Shown here in pieces: positions 48,818-61,105 of a DNA stretch of 64,000 nt. The DNA comes from Symsagittifera roscoffensis (Eukaryota > Xenacoelomorpha > Acoela > Convolutidae), in the NCBI RefSeq assembly GCF_963678635.1, contig NC_087065.1, forward strand, positions 8,891,209 through 8,955,208, written 5' to 3'. Under the pieces are notes generated by a model. The model did no database searches and was not told the DNA's origin. It saw only the letters and a list, made by a program, of their open reading frames with translations. A program made the position numbers and the translations under genes. Every line of letters starts with the position of its first letter. The first letter of the stretch is position 1.

Positions 48818-51800
48818 AGGAATGTAGTCCAGACTTCTATAAAAATGGTGATTTTTTTTCTACCGTTTATTCTCGAGAAAATTTTTCCTTTCTTTATGCA
48901 GACTCAAACTTAGTTTTTCGCTGTTTGATTTTTTAATTTTTCAAGTCCATCTCATTTATTTAAAGAAAAGCATACTCCCCTACCGAACAGCAATAGTATA
49001 AATTTCACAACAAAATCATATTGTAATGTCGAAAACGGATTTGATTTATCCGTTATCTCACTGAACTTAAAGTTCTACCTATTGTTTCAGTTGAAAATTT
49101 ACCAAAGACATAAATCCATTTTTTCCTGTTTTCTTGCGTTTTTTACTCTTTTCCAACTTCTTCTTGGCTATTGTCACATAATTATTTCCATCCTAATTTC
49201 GTCTCACCTGCTTGCATGCTATGCTTAGTTTGTATCGCAACATAAAAAGGTGTTGATCATTAGTTATGAGAGATTCCAAATTAGCAAATTTCAATGTAAT
49301 ATCTTATAATCTTCGATATTTGAACATTTCAAAGCTGCCAATTTTTTTGGTTACCTCGTTTGTCTTTTTTGTCTCATTGTTTGTCTTTGTTTATGCAATA
49401 ATTGAGCAATTGCGAGTTTAAGTTAGCGAGATCTCCCTCATTTAAGAAGAGTAAGAAAAAATTGATTTTGATGATTTTTCGTGGTCGAACATTCTGTCAA
49501 TATAAACGACTCCCATGTTACGCTCAGACCACAAAATTGGACAAAAATTGAAAATAATTCTGTTTTTCTCTGCAAAAAAATAACACCTTATATTGCTTTT
49601 GAATTCCATTATAATAGTTCACGTAAACAGTAGAAAATCAGATTAAAGTGGAAAAAATTTTTCCACTTTGTTTTTGTTTCGCGTCGTGCAAATTAATGCA
49701 TGAATTGTTGCAATTATCGAAGGAGTAATGCGGAAATATAGCAAAGGAGAGTACGGCCTACTCCATCTCTAAACGTATACATTCACAAATTGCAAAAAGA
49801 TTCTGTGAACCTCTAAATCTCTAAATCTTGCCCCCTTGCCGCCTTACAACTCGCCATCTCAACATTTGCGTCTCTACCCCCCCCCCCCTCCTCCTCCACA
49901 CACACACACACTTGAACTATACCTTTCCCACTTGACTACCTGAAAAAAGATAATCAAGTTTTTAACAGTCGAGGAATGTAGTCCAGACTTCTATAAAAAT
50001 GGTGATTTTTTTTCTACCGTTTTTTCTCGAGAAAATTTTTCTTTTTTTTATGCAGACTCAAACTTAGTTTTTCGCTGTTTGATTTTTTAATTTTTCAAGT
50101 CCATCTCATTTATTGAAAGAAAAGCATACTCCCCTATCGAACAGCAATAGTATAAATTTCACAACAAAATCATATTGTAATATCGAAAACGGATTTGATT
50201 TATCCGTTATCTCACTGAACTTAAAGTTCTACCTATTGTTTCAGTTGAAAATTTACCAAAGAACACAAATCCATTTTTTCCTGTTTACTTGCGTTTTTTA
50301 CTCTTTTCCAACTTCTTCTTTGCTATTGTCACATAATTATTTCCATCCTAATTTCGTCTCACCTGCTTGCATGCTATGCTTAGTTTGTATCGCATCATAA
50401 AAAGGTGTTGATCATTAGTTATGAGAGATTCCAAATTAGCAAATTTCAATGTAATATCTTATAATCTTCGAAATTTGAACATTTCAAAGCTGCCAATTTT
50501 TTTGGTTCCCTCGTTTGTCTTTTTTGTCTCATTGTTTGTCTTTGTTTATACAATAACTGAGCAATTGCGAGTTTAAGATAGCGAGATCTCCCTTATTTAA
50601 GAAGAGTAAGAAAAAATTGATTTTGATGATTTTTCGTGGTCGAACATTCTGTCAATATAAACGACTCCCATGTTACGCTCAGACCACAAAATTGGACAAA
50701 AATTGAAAATATTTCTGTTTTTCCCTGCAAAAAAATGACAATTTATTTTGCTTTTGAATTCCATTATAAAAGTTCATGTAAAAAGTAGAAAATCAGATTA
50801 AAGTGGAAAAAATTTTTCCACTTTGTTTTTGTTTCGCGTCGTGCAAATTAATGCATGAATTGTTGCAATTATCGAAGGAGTAATGCGGAAATATAGCAAA
50901 GGAGAGTACCGCCTACTCCATCTCTAAACTTATACATTCACAAGTTGCAAAAAGATTCTGTGAACCTCTAAATCTCTAAATCTTGCCCCCTTGCCGCCTT
51001 ACAACTCGCCATCTCAACATTTGCGTGTCTACCCCCCCCCTCCTCCTCCACACACAAAAACTTGAAATATACCTTTCCCACTTGACTACCTGAAAAAAGT
51101 TAATCAGGTTTTTAACAGTCGAGGAATGTAGTCCAGACTTCTATAAAAGTAGTGATTTTTTTTCCGTTTTTTCTCGAGAAAATTTTTCTTTTTTTTATTC
51201 AGACTCAAACTTAGTTTTTCGCTGTTTGATTTTTGAATTTTTCAAGTCCAACTCCTTTATTTAAAGAAAAGCATACTCCCCGATCGAACAACAATAGTAC
51301 AAATTTCACAAAAAATTATTTGACTTGTAATATCGGAAGCGGAATTAATTTATTTGTTATCTCACTGAGCTTAAAGTTCTACCTATTGTTCCAGTTGAAA
51401 ATTTACCAAAGAAAACAAATCCATTTTTTTCTGTTCACGTGCGTTTTTTCTATCCTTTTCCAACTTCTTCTTGGCTTTGTTGTCACATAATTATTTCCAT
51501 CCTATTTTTGTCTCACCTGCTTGCATGCTATGCTTTGTTTGTATCGCAAAATAAAAAGGTGTTGATCATTAGTTATGAGAGATTCCAAATTAGCGAGTTT
51601 AAATGTGATATCTTATACTCTTCGAAATTTGAACATTTCAAAGCTGCCAATTTTTTTGGTTCCTTCGTTTGTCTTTTTTGTCTCATTGTTTGTCTTTGTT
51701 TATACAATAACTGAGCAATTGCGAGTTCAAGTTAACGAGATCTTCCTCATTTAAGAAGAGTAAAAAAAATTTATTTTGATGATTTTTCCTGGTCGAACTT

Positions 51801-52181
51801 TCTGTCAATATAAACGACTCTCATGTTACGCTCAGACAACAAAATTGGACAGAAATTGAAAATAATTCTGTTTTTCCTGCAAAAACATAAAACATTATAA
51901 TGCAATTGATTCATTATAATAAATTAAGTAATATGAAGAAAATCACATTAAAGTGGAAAAAGTTTTTCTACTTTGTTTTTGTTTCTCGTCGTGCAAAAAA
52001 ATGCAAGAATTTTTGCAATTATTGAAGGAGTATTGCGGAAATATAGCAAAGGAGAGTACGGCCTACTCCATCTCTAAACTTATGCTTTCACAAGATGCAA
52101 AAAGATTCTGTGAACCTCTAAATCCCTAAATCTTGCCACCTTACCGCCTTACAACTCGCCATCTCAACATTTGCGTCTCTA

Positions 52182-52202
52182 CCCCCCCCCCCCCCCCCCC
52201 CC
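52182..52202 (+). repeat. C-run (21 C), longest of the monomer mononucleotide tracts
   Basis: Each complete monomer has a C-run here, after GCCTCTCT or GCGTCTCTA. Length ranges from about 6 to 21; another long one is 57950-57967 (18 C). The complementary strand is a G-run. Confidence 0.85.
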
Positions 52203-55200
52203 TCCTCCACACACATACACTTGAACTATACTTTTCCCACTTGACTACCTGAAAAAAGTTACTCGAGTTTTTTAACAGTCGAGGAATGTAGTTCAGACTT
52301 CTATAAAGGTCGTGATTGTTTTTTCTTCCGTTTTTTCTGGAGAAAATTTTTCTTTTTTTTTTATTCAGACTCAAACTTAGTTTTTCGCTGTTTGATTTTT
52401 GCATTTTTCAAGTCCAACTCCTTTATTTAAAGAAAAGCATACTCCCCGATCGAACAGCAATAGTATAAATTTCACAAAAAATTATTTGACTTGTAATATC
52501 GGAAGCGGAATTAATTTATTCGTTATCTCACTGAGCTTAAAGTTCTACCTATTGTTCCAGTTGAAAATTTACCAAAGAAAACAAATCCATTTTTTTCTGT
52601 TCACGTGCGTTTTTTCTATCCTTTTCCAACTTCTTCTTGGCTATGTTGTCACATAATTATTTCCATCCTATTTTTGTCTCACCTGCTTGCATGCTATGCT
52701 TTGTTTGTATCGCAAAATAAAAAGGTGTTGATCATTAGTTATGAGAGATTCCAAATTAGCGAGTTTAAATGTGATATCTTATACTCTTCCAAATTTGAAC
52801 ATTTCAAAGCTGCCAATTTTTTTGGTTCCTTCGTTTGTCTTTTTTGTCTCATTGTTTGTCTTTGTTTATACAATAACTGAGCAATTGCGAGTTCAAGTTA
52901 ACGAGATCTCCCTCATTTAAGAAGAGTAAAAAAAATTTATTTTGATGATTTTTCCTGGTCGAACTTTCTGTCAATATAAACGACTCCCATGTTACGCTCA
53001 GACAACAAAATTGGACAGAAATTGAAAATAATTCTGTTTTTCCTGCAAAAACATAAATTATTATAATGCAATTGATTCATTATAATAAATTATGTAATAT
53101 GTAGAAAATCACATTAAAGTGGAAAAAGTTTTTCTACTTTGTTTTTGTTTCTCGTCCTGCAAAATAATGCAAGAATTTTTGCAATTACTGAAGGAGTATT
53201 GCGGAAATATAGCAAAGGAGAGTACGGCCTACTCCATCTCTAAACTTATGCTTTCACAAAATGCAAAAAGATTCTGTGAACCTCTAAATCCCTAAATCTT
53301 GCCCCCTTGCCGCCTTACAACTCGCCGTCTCAACATTTGCGTCTCTACCCCCCCCCCTCCTCCACACACAAAAACTTGAACTATACCTTTCCCACTTGAA
53401 TACCTGAAAAAAGATAATCAAGTTTTTAACAGTCGAGGAATGTAGTCCAGACTTCTATAAAAATGGTGATTTTTTTTTCTACCGTTTTTTCTCGAGAAAA
53501 TTTTTCTTTTTTTTATGCAGACTCAAACTTAGTTTTTCGCTGTTTGATTTTTTAATTTTTCAAGTCCATCTCATTTATTGAAAGAGAAGCATACTCCCCT
53601 ATCGAACAGCAATAGTATAAATTTCACAACAAAATCATATTGTAATATCGAAAACGGATTTGATTTATCCGTTATCTCACTGAACTTAAAGTTCTACCTA
53701 TTGTTTCAGTTGAAAATTTACCAAAGAACACAAATCCATTTTTTCCTGTTTGCTTGCGTTTTTTACTCTTTTCCAACTTCTTCTTGGCTATTGTCACATA
53801 ATTATTTCCATCCTAATTTCGTCTCACCTGCTTGCATGCTATGCTTAGTTTGTATCGCAACATAAAAAGGTGTTGATCATTAGTTATGAGAGATTCCAAA
53901 TTAGCAAATTTCAATGTAATATCTTATAATCTTCGAAATTTGAACATTTCAAAGCTGCCAATTTTTTTGGTTCCCTCGTTTGTCTTTTTTGTCTCATTGT
54001 TTGTCTTTGTTTATACAATAACTGAGCAATTGCGAGTTTAAGTTAGCGAGATCTCCCTTATTTAAGAAGAGTAAGAAAAAATTGATTTTGATGATTTTTC
54101 ATGTTCGAACATTCTGTCAATATAAACGACTCCCATGTTACGCTCAGACCACAAAATTGGACAAAAATTGAAAATAATTCTGTTTTTCCCTGCAAAAAAA
54201 TAACAAGTTATATTGCTTTTGAATTCCATTATAATAGTTCATGTAAAAAGTAGAAAATCAGATTAAAGTGGAAAAAATTTTTCCACTTTGTTTTTGTTTC
54301 GCGTCGTGCAAATTAATGCATGAATTGTTGCAATTATCGAAGGAGTAATGCGGAAATATAGCAAAGGAGAGTACCGCCTACTCCATCTCTAAACTTATAC
54401 ATTCACAAATTGCAAAAAGATTCTGTGAACCTCTAAATCTCTAAATCTTGCCCCCTTGCCGCCTAACAACTCGCCATCTCAACATTTGCGTCTCTACTGC
54501 CCCCCCCCTCCTCCTCCACACACAAAAACTTGAACTATACCTTTCCCACTTGACTACCTGAAAAAAGTTAATCAGGTTTTTAACAGTCGAGGAATGTAGT
54601 CCAGACTTCTATAAAAGTAGTGATTTTTTTTCCGTTTTTTCTCGAGAAAATTTTTCTTTTTTTTATTCAGACTCAAACTTAGTTTTTCGCTGTTTGATTT
54701 TTGAATTTTTCAAGTCCAACTCCTTTATTTAAAGAAAAGCATACTCCCCGATCGAACAGCAATAGTATAAATTTCACAAAAAATTATTTGACTTGTAATA
54801 TCGGAAGCGGAATTAATTTATTGGTTAACTCACTGAGCTTAAAGTTCTACCTATTGTTCCAGTTGAAAATGTACCAAAGAAAACAAATCCATTTTTTTCT
54901 GTTCACGTGCGTTTTTTCTATCCTTTTCCAACTTCTTCTTGGCTTTGTTGTCACATAATTATTTCCATCCTATTTTTGTCTAACCTGCTTGCATGCTATG
55001 CTTTGTTTGTATCGCAAAATAAAAAGGTGTTGATCATTAGTTATGAGAGATTCCAAATTAGCGAGTTTAAATGTGATATCTTATACTCTTCGAAATTTGA
55101 ACATTTCAAAGCTGCCAATTTTTTTGGTTCCTTCGTTTGTCTTTTTTGTCTCATTGTTTGTCTTTGTTTATACAATAACTGAGCAATTGCGATTTCAAGT

Positions 55201-55670
55201 TAACGAGATCTTCCTCATTTAAGAGGAGTAAAAAAAATTTATTTTGATGATTTTTCCTGGTCGAATTTTCTGTCAATATAAACGACTCCCATGTTACGCT
55301 CAGACAACAAAATTGGACAGAAATTGAAAATAATTCTGTTTTTCCTGCAAAAACATAAAACATTATAATGCAATTGATTCATTATCATAAATTATGTAAG
55401 ATGAAGAAAATCACATTAAAGTGGAAAAAGTTTTTCTACTTTGTTTTTGTTTCTCGTCGTGCAAAATAATGCAAGAATTTTTGCAATTATTGAAGGAGTA
55501 TTGCGGAAATATAGCAAAGGAGAGTACGGCCTACTCCATCTCTAAACTTATGCTTTCACAAAATGCAAAAAGATTCTGTGAAGCTCTAAATCCCTAAATC
55601 TTGCCCCCTTGCCGCCTTCACAACTCGCCATCTCAACATTTGCGTCTCTACCCCCCCCTCCTCCTCCACA

Positions 55671-55690
55671 CACACACACACACACACACA
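55671..55690 (+). repeat. (CA)n tract following a monomer C-run
   Basis: In right-half monomers the C-run is followed by CTCCTCCACACACA; here the CA part expands to about 11-12 units. Confidence 0.8.
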
Positions 55691-57361
55691 CTTGAACTAT
55701 ACCTTTCCCACTTGACTACCTGAAAAAAGATAATCAAGTTTTTAACAGTCGAGGAATGTAGTCCAGACTTCTATAAAAATGGGGATTTTTTTTCTATCGT
55801 TTTTTCTCGAGAAAATTTTTTCTTTTTTTTATGCAGACTCAAACTTAGTTTTTCGCTGTTTGATTTTTTAATTTTTCAAGTCCATCTCATTTATTGAAAG
55901 AAAAGCATACTCCCCTATCGAACAGCAATAGTATAAATTTCACAACAAAATCATATTGTAATATCGAAAACGGATTTGATTTATCCGTTATCTCACTGAA
56001 CTTAAAAATCTACCTATTGTTTCAGTTGAAAATTTACCAAAGAACACAAATCCATTTTTTCCTGTCTACTTGCGTTTTTTGCTCTTTTCCAACTTCTTCT
56101 TGGCTATTGTCACATAATTATTTCCATCCTAATTTTGTCTCACCTGCTTGCATGCTATGCTTAGTTTGTATCGCAACATAAAAAGGTGTTGATCATTAGT
56201 TATGAGAGATTCCAAATTAGCAAATTTCAATGTAATATCTTATAATCTTCGAAATTTGAACATTTCAAAGCTGCCAATTTTTTTGGTTCCCTCGTTTGTC
56301 TTTTTTGTCTCATTGTTTGTCTTTGTTTATTTAATAACTGAGCAATTTCGAGTTTAAGTTAGCGAGATCTCCCTCATTTAAGAAGAGTAAGAAAAAAATG
56401 ATTTTGATGATTTTTCGTGGTCGAACATTCTGTCAATATAAACAACTCCCATGTTACGCTCAGACCACAAAATTGGACAAAAATTGAAAATAATTCTGTT
56501 TTTCCCTGCAAAAAAAATAACACCTTATATTGCTTTTGAATTCCATTATAATAGTTCATGTAAAAAGTAGAAAATCAGATTAAAGTGGAAAAAATTTTTC
56601 CACTTTGTTTTTGTTTCGCGTCGTGCAAATTAATGCAAGAATTGTTGCAATTTTCGAAGGAGTAATGCGGAAATATAGCAAAGGAGAGTACGGCCTACTC
56701 CATCTCTAAACTTATACATTCACAAATTGCAAAAAGATTCTGTGAACCTCTAAATCCCTAAATCTTGCCCCCTTGCCGCCTTACAACTCGCCATCTCAAC
56801 ATTTGCGTCTCTACCCCCCCTCCTCCTCCACACACAAAAACTTGAACTATACCTTTCCCACTTGACTACCTGAAAAAAGTTAATCAGGTTTTTAACAGTC
56901 GAGGAATGTAGTCCAGACTTCTATAAAAGTAGTGATTTTTTTTCCGTTCTTTCTTGAGAAAATTTTTCTTTTTTTTATGCAGACTCAAACTTTGTTTTTT
57001 GCTGTTTGATTTTTTAATTTTTCAAGTCCAACTCATTTATTGGAAGAAAAGCATACTCCCCTATCGAACAGCAATAGTATAAATTTCACAAAAAAATCAT
57101 ATTGTAAAATCGAAAACGGAATTGATTTATCCGTTATCTCACTGAACTTAAAGTTCTACCTATTGTTTCAGTTGAAAATTTACCAAAGAACACAAATCCA
57201 TTTTTTCCTATTTAGTTGCGTTTTTTTTTCGTTTTCCGACTTCTTCTTGGCTATGTTGTCACATAATTATTTCCATCCTATTTTTGTCTCACTGCATGTT
57301 ATGCTTAGTTTGTATCGCAACATAAAAGGTGTTGATCATTAGTTATGAGAGATTCCAAATA

Positions 57362-57655
57362 TGCGAGTTTCTATTTGATATATTATATTCTTCCAAATTC
57401 GATCGTTTCAAAACTGCCAATTTTTTGGTTCCCTTGTTTCTCTTGTTTGTCTCATTGTTTGTCTTTAATTATATAATAACTGAGCCATTGCGTATATAAT
57501 TTAGCGAGATCTCCCGCATTTAAGAAAAATAAGCAAAGTTGATTATAATTGATTTTCGTGTTCGAACATTTTGTCAATATAATCGACTCCCATGTTACAC
57601 TCAGACAACAAAAATGGACAAAAAAATTTTCTATTTTCCCAGCAAAAACATCACA
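57362..57655 (+). repeat. Conversion patch of left-array type in a right-array monomer
   Basis: This stretch carries the variants TATTTGATATATTATATTC, GATCGTTTC, TTGTTTCTCTTGTTTG, ATTATATAATAACTGAG and GTTACACTCAG, seen in monomers near 15650, 20640 and 34510. Sequence before and after is of the local type. Confidence 0.7.
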
Positions 57656-60112
57656 CCTTATATTGCTTTTGAATTCCATTATAATAGTTCATGTAAAAAG
57701 TAGAAAATCAGATTAAAGTGGAAAAAATTTTTCTACTTTGTTTTTGTTTCGCGTCGTGCAAAATAATGCAAGAACTTTTGCAATTATCGAAGGAGTAATG
57801 CGGAAATATAGCAAAGGAGAGTACGGCCTACTCCTTCTCTATACTTATACTTTCACAAATTGCAAAAAGATTCTGTTGTGAACCTCTTAATCCCTAAATC
57901 TTGTCCCCTTACCGCCTTACAACTCGCCATCTCAATATTTGCCTCTCTACCCCCCCCCCCCCCCCCCGCCTCCTCCGCACACACACACACACTTGATTTA
58001 TACCTTTCCCACTTGACTACCTGAAAAAAGTTAATCAAGTTTTTAGCAGTCGAGGAATGTAGTCCAGACTTCTATAAAAGTCGTGATTGTTTTTTCTTCC
58101 GTTTTTTCTCGAGAAATTTTTTTTCTAGTCAGACCCAAACTTAGTTTTTGCTGTTTGATTTTTGAATTTTTCAAGTCCAACTCATTTATTGAAAGAAAAG
58201 CATACTCCCCTATCGAACAGCAATAGTATAAGTTTCACAAAAAAAATCATATTGTAATATCGAAAACGAATTAATTTATCCGTTATCTCACTGAACTTAA
58301 AGTTCTACCTATTGTTTCAGTTGAAAATGTACCAAAGAACACAAATCCATTTTTTCCTGTTTGCGTTTTTTACTCTTTTCCAACTTCTTCTTAGCTATTT
58401 TGTCACATAATTTTTTCCATCCTATTTTTGTCTCACCTGCTTGCATGCTATGCTTAGTTTGTATCGCAAACGAAAAAGGTGTTTATCATTAGTTAGGAGA
58501 GAGTCTAAATTAGCGAGTTTCAATGTGATATCTTATACTCTTCGAAATTTGAACATTTCAAAGCTGCCAATTTTTTTGGTTCCTTCATTTGTCTTTTTTG
58601 TTTCATTGTTTGTCTTTGTTTATACAATAACTGAGCAATTGCGAATTTAAGTTAGGCGAGATCTTCCTCATTTAAGAAAAGTAAGAAAAATTGATTTTGA
58701 TTATTTTTTTGTGTTCGAACATTCTGTCAATATAAACGACTCCCATGTTACGCTCAGACAACAAAATTGGGCAGAAATTGAAAATAATTCTGTTTTTCCC
58801 TGCAAAAAATCAATTATTACTTTTACAATTATCAAAGGAGTAATGCGGAAATTTAGCAAAGGAGAGTACGGCCTAGTCCATCTCTAAACTTATACTTTTT
58901 CACAAATTGCAAAAAGATTCTGTTAACCTCTAATTCTCTTAAATTTGTGCCCTTGTTCGCCTTACAACCCCCATCTTAACATTTTACCTCTCTGCCCCCC
59001 TCCCACACCTGATTTATCCATCTCCCAACATACAGCCTGAAAAAAAGTTAGTCAAGTTTTTTTAACAGTCGTGAAATGTAGTCCAGGACTTCTATATAGG
59101 TCGTGGTTGTTTTTTCTTCCGTTTTTTCTCAAAAAAAATCTTCTTTTTTGTTCAGACTCAAATTTAATTTTTCGCAATTTGAATTTTGAATTTTGAAGTT
59201 CAGTTCATTTTCTTTGGTGGAAGGAAGGCATACTCCTCTATCGAACAGCCGTAGCATAATTGTCACAAAAAAATCAACTTGTAATACCGAAAACGAAATT
59301 ATTTTATCCGTCATCTCACTGTACTTAAAGTTCTACCTATTGTTCCAGTTGAAAATTTACCTAAAAAAAAACAAATTCAATTTTTTCTGTTCACTTGCGT
59401 TTTTTTGTTCTCTTCCAAATTCTTCTTGGCTATGTTGTCACATAATTATTTCCGTCTTGTTTTTGTCTCACCTGCTTGCATGCTATGCTTAGACTGTATT
59501 GCAAACGAAAAAAGTGTTGATCATTAGATAGGAGAGATTACAATTTAGCGAGCTTCTATGTGATATCTTATAATCATCGAAACTCGATTGTTTCAGACTG
59601 CCATTTTTTTTTGAATCCTTTGTCTTTTTTTGTCTCCTTATTTGTCTTTGTTTATACATTAACTGAGCAATTGCGTGGTTAAATTAGCGAGCTCTCCCGC
59701 ATTTAAGAACAGTAAGAAAATTGGTTAGAATAATTCTCAAAATAATCGACTCCCATGTTACGCTCAGACAAAAAATTTGGACAAAAATAGAAAAAAATTC
59801 TGTTTTTCTCTGCAAAAACATAACACATTATAATGCATTTGAATTCCTTTATAATAGTTTATGTAATAAGTAGAAAATTAAAGTGAAAAGTTTTTTCTAC
59901 TTTCTTTTTGTTTCGCGTCGTGCATATAAATGTGAGAACTTTGGCAATCATCAAAAAAGTAATGCGGAATTTTAGCAAAGGAGAGTACGGCCTACTCCAT
60001 CTCTAAACTTGTTTTTCACAAATTGCAAAAAGATTCTGTTAACCGCTAATTCCCTAAAGTTTGCTCCCTTGCCGCCTTACAACCCCCATCTCAATATTTG
60101 CCTCTCTACCGA

Positions 60113-60300
60113 AATTTTTGTTTTATCCAGTTTAGCTCAAGTATCATTCTGAAAGGAAACGACTTAGGTGAGACACTCGAACCCACGCCGAACTCTCCGG
60201 AAGGCACCATGTATACGCTAGGCTATAAAGCATGCATTGACAAGCAACCATGCTGTCTTTATACTAGCTTTCATATACTTTCAACTGAATGCTATGTTAC
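60113..60300. other. Junction between satellite and retrotransposon remnant
   Basis: The last monomer stops at GCCTCTCTAC, exactly where its C-run should begin, and unrelated sequence follows. I could not identify an LTR here. Confidence 0.55.
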
Positions 60301-60598
60301 ATAACCATTCTCGGCCACCGAAGGAGGAAGAACCGGAACGAGCTCAACGAGCGGTCGGGTGAAGTTTCTGGAGAAGGTTTATATGAAGGTGACATTACGC
60401 GCTAGTAGGTCGTAGCCACTGGGGCTAGTCGGTTCAACTAATCACACTAGATCTCCTGCTTTCAAAGTATCTTCAGAAGGAGCATGCCACTTAACTCTCC
60501 TATTGAGTGTCGGGTCGTACTCACTTAACCATCGCAGCCAAATTCCGTTCGTGCAAGACTGCACACGGGCATAGCGTCTAGAGTGAGAAAAGTTTTTG
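60301..60598 (-). pseudogene. Decayed C-terminal domain of BEL/Pao pol (DUF5641-like)
   Basis: Minus-strand segments WLRWLSEYDPTLNRRVKW and AGDLV (about 60545-60455) match the pattern W-RWL-EY---L--R-KW ... GDLV of this domain. They are followed by an in-frame TGA near 60448 and, further on, a terminal TRPLVELVPVLPP segment near 60350. Confidence 0.6.
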
Positions 60599-61105
60599 CT
60601 AGACCTTAGGTACGGAAACGGTAGACCTCAAACAGCACCATTCGTTTCCATGCTCCACCTTGATGTGGTGCAATATGTGGATTGTACTTCCACCTAATGC
60701 CTTTGTGCATAAGCGACAAGTTTTGATGCACAGAAGTAGTTCTTTTTTGGCACCTACAAAGCTAGTACCATTGTCAAAGCCGACCAATTTATCGAGGATT
60801 CTCCTCGCCTAGAGATAAAACGCTCGATAGCCGTCATACGTGAACTTTTGTCCATGGATGAAACCAACTCAATGTGAATTGCGCGATTCGTTAAACCATT
60901 AAAAAATAGAACCCCAGAGTTTCCCGGAAGATCGACGAATTGTTACATAAAATCATCCAAAATTATCGCCTCCGTAGTACGAGAAAGGCGGCTGCCGGTA
61001 ACCTAAACGCTCTACGGGAAGGTCGACATCATTGGCAAAACGGAATTTGCTTTTCGCTTTCTAAGCATACGCACTCGACCCGATTCCCGTCCGTAGAGGG
61101 CAGTT
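60599..61105 (-). pseudogene. Decayed BEL/Pao integrase core
   Basis: Short minus-strand matches appear in the right order: LRKRKAN (about 61065-61040), DLPVERLG and PPFSYYG (about 61025-60965), TNRAIHIELVSS (about 60895-60860), ERFISRRG (about 60825-60800) and DNGTSFVGAKKEL (about 60775-60735). The last contains the second catalytic Asp of the integrase triad. The frame changes between FISRRG and DNGT and at least once more upstream. The element cannot make a working integrase from this copy. Confidence 0.75.

Larger units (their letters stand above)
11551..60112 (+). repeat. Satellite array, about 43 head-to-tail copies of a 1.1-1.16 kb monomer
   Basis: All copies have the same orientation. 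Successive GTAGTCCAG landmarks fall near 11563, 12880, 14018, 15159, 16278, 17576, 19026, 20175, 21284, 23348, 25470, 26577, 27874, 28960, 30076, 31375, 32463, 34027, 35136, 36224, 37374, 38520, 39625 and 40775, and continue to 59080. Typical spacing is 1080-1165 bp. Monomer order: (a) element-like part with CTATCGAACAGCGATAG and CTTCTTGGCTATG; (b) TCACCTGCTTGCATGCTATGC; (c) GACTCCCATGTTACGCTCAG; (d) AAAGTGGAAAA / TTTTCTACTTT and TTTCGCGTCGTGCA; (e) TACAACTCGCCATCTCAACA, then a C-run and often CA repeats. No copy has a conserved long open frame. No other transposon has inserted. Confidence 0.95.
60301..61105 (-). mobile_element. BEL/Pao-type LTR retrotransposon remnant (3' part of pol)
   Basis: Minus-strand reading gives, in the order expected for BEL/Pao pol, a zinc-finger-like region remnant, the integrase core and a C-terminal domain. 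It is broken by frame changes and stops. No LTR, gag, protease or reverse transcriptase was seen in the window, so this is a fragment. It abuts the right end of the satellite. Confidence 0.75.

Noticed and set aside
11453-59492. Dozens of recurring open frames of 60-119 codons on both strands of the array
   Set aside because: They are the same few repeat segments read in several frames, rich in Phe, Ser and Leu from T-rich DNA. They are broken by indels between near-identical monomers, and plus- and minus-strand versions overlap. No frame is kept across monomers.
11551-60112. Array as ribosomal, 5S, snRNA, spliced-leader or histone repeat
   Set aside because: No conserved segments of those genes, and no A/B-box pair, U6-like or histone-like sequence, were found in the monomer.
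11551-60112. Array as a CRISPR-like or phage-related repeat
   Set aside because: The monomer exceeds 1 kb, copies have no unique spacers, and the DNA is clearly animal nuclear.
11551-60112. Array as centromere
   Set aside because: Possible in principle for a long satellite, but nothing in the sequence shows it and a normal gene lies within 3 kb.
60120-60304. 68-codon plus-strand open frame next to the array end
   Set aside because: Lies antisense to the 3' side of the BEL/Pao remnant, with no domain signal and no splice context.
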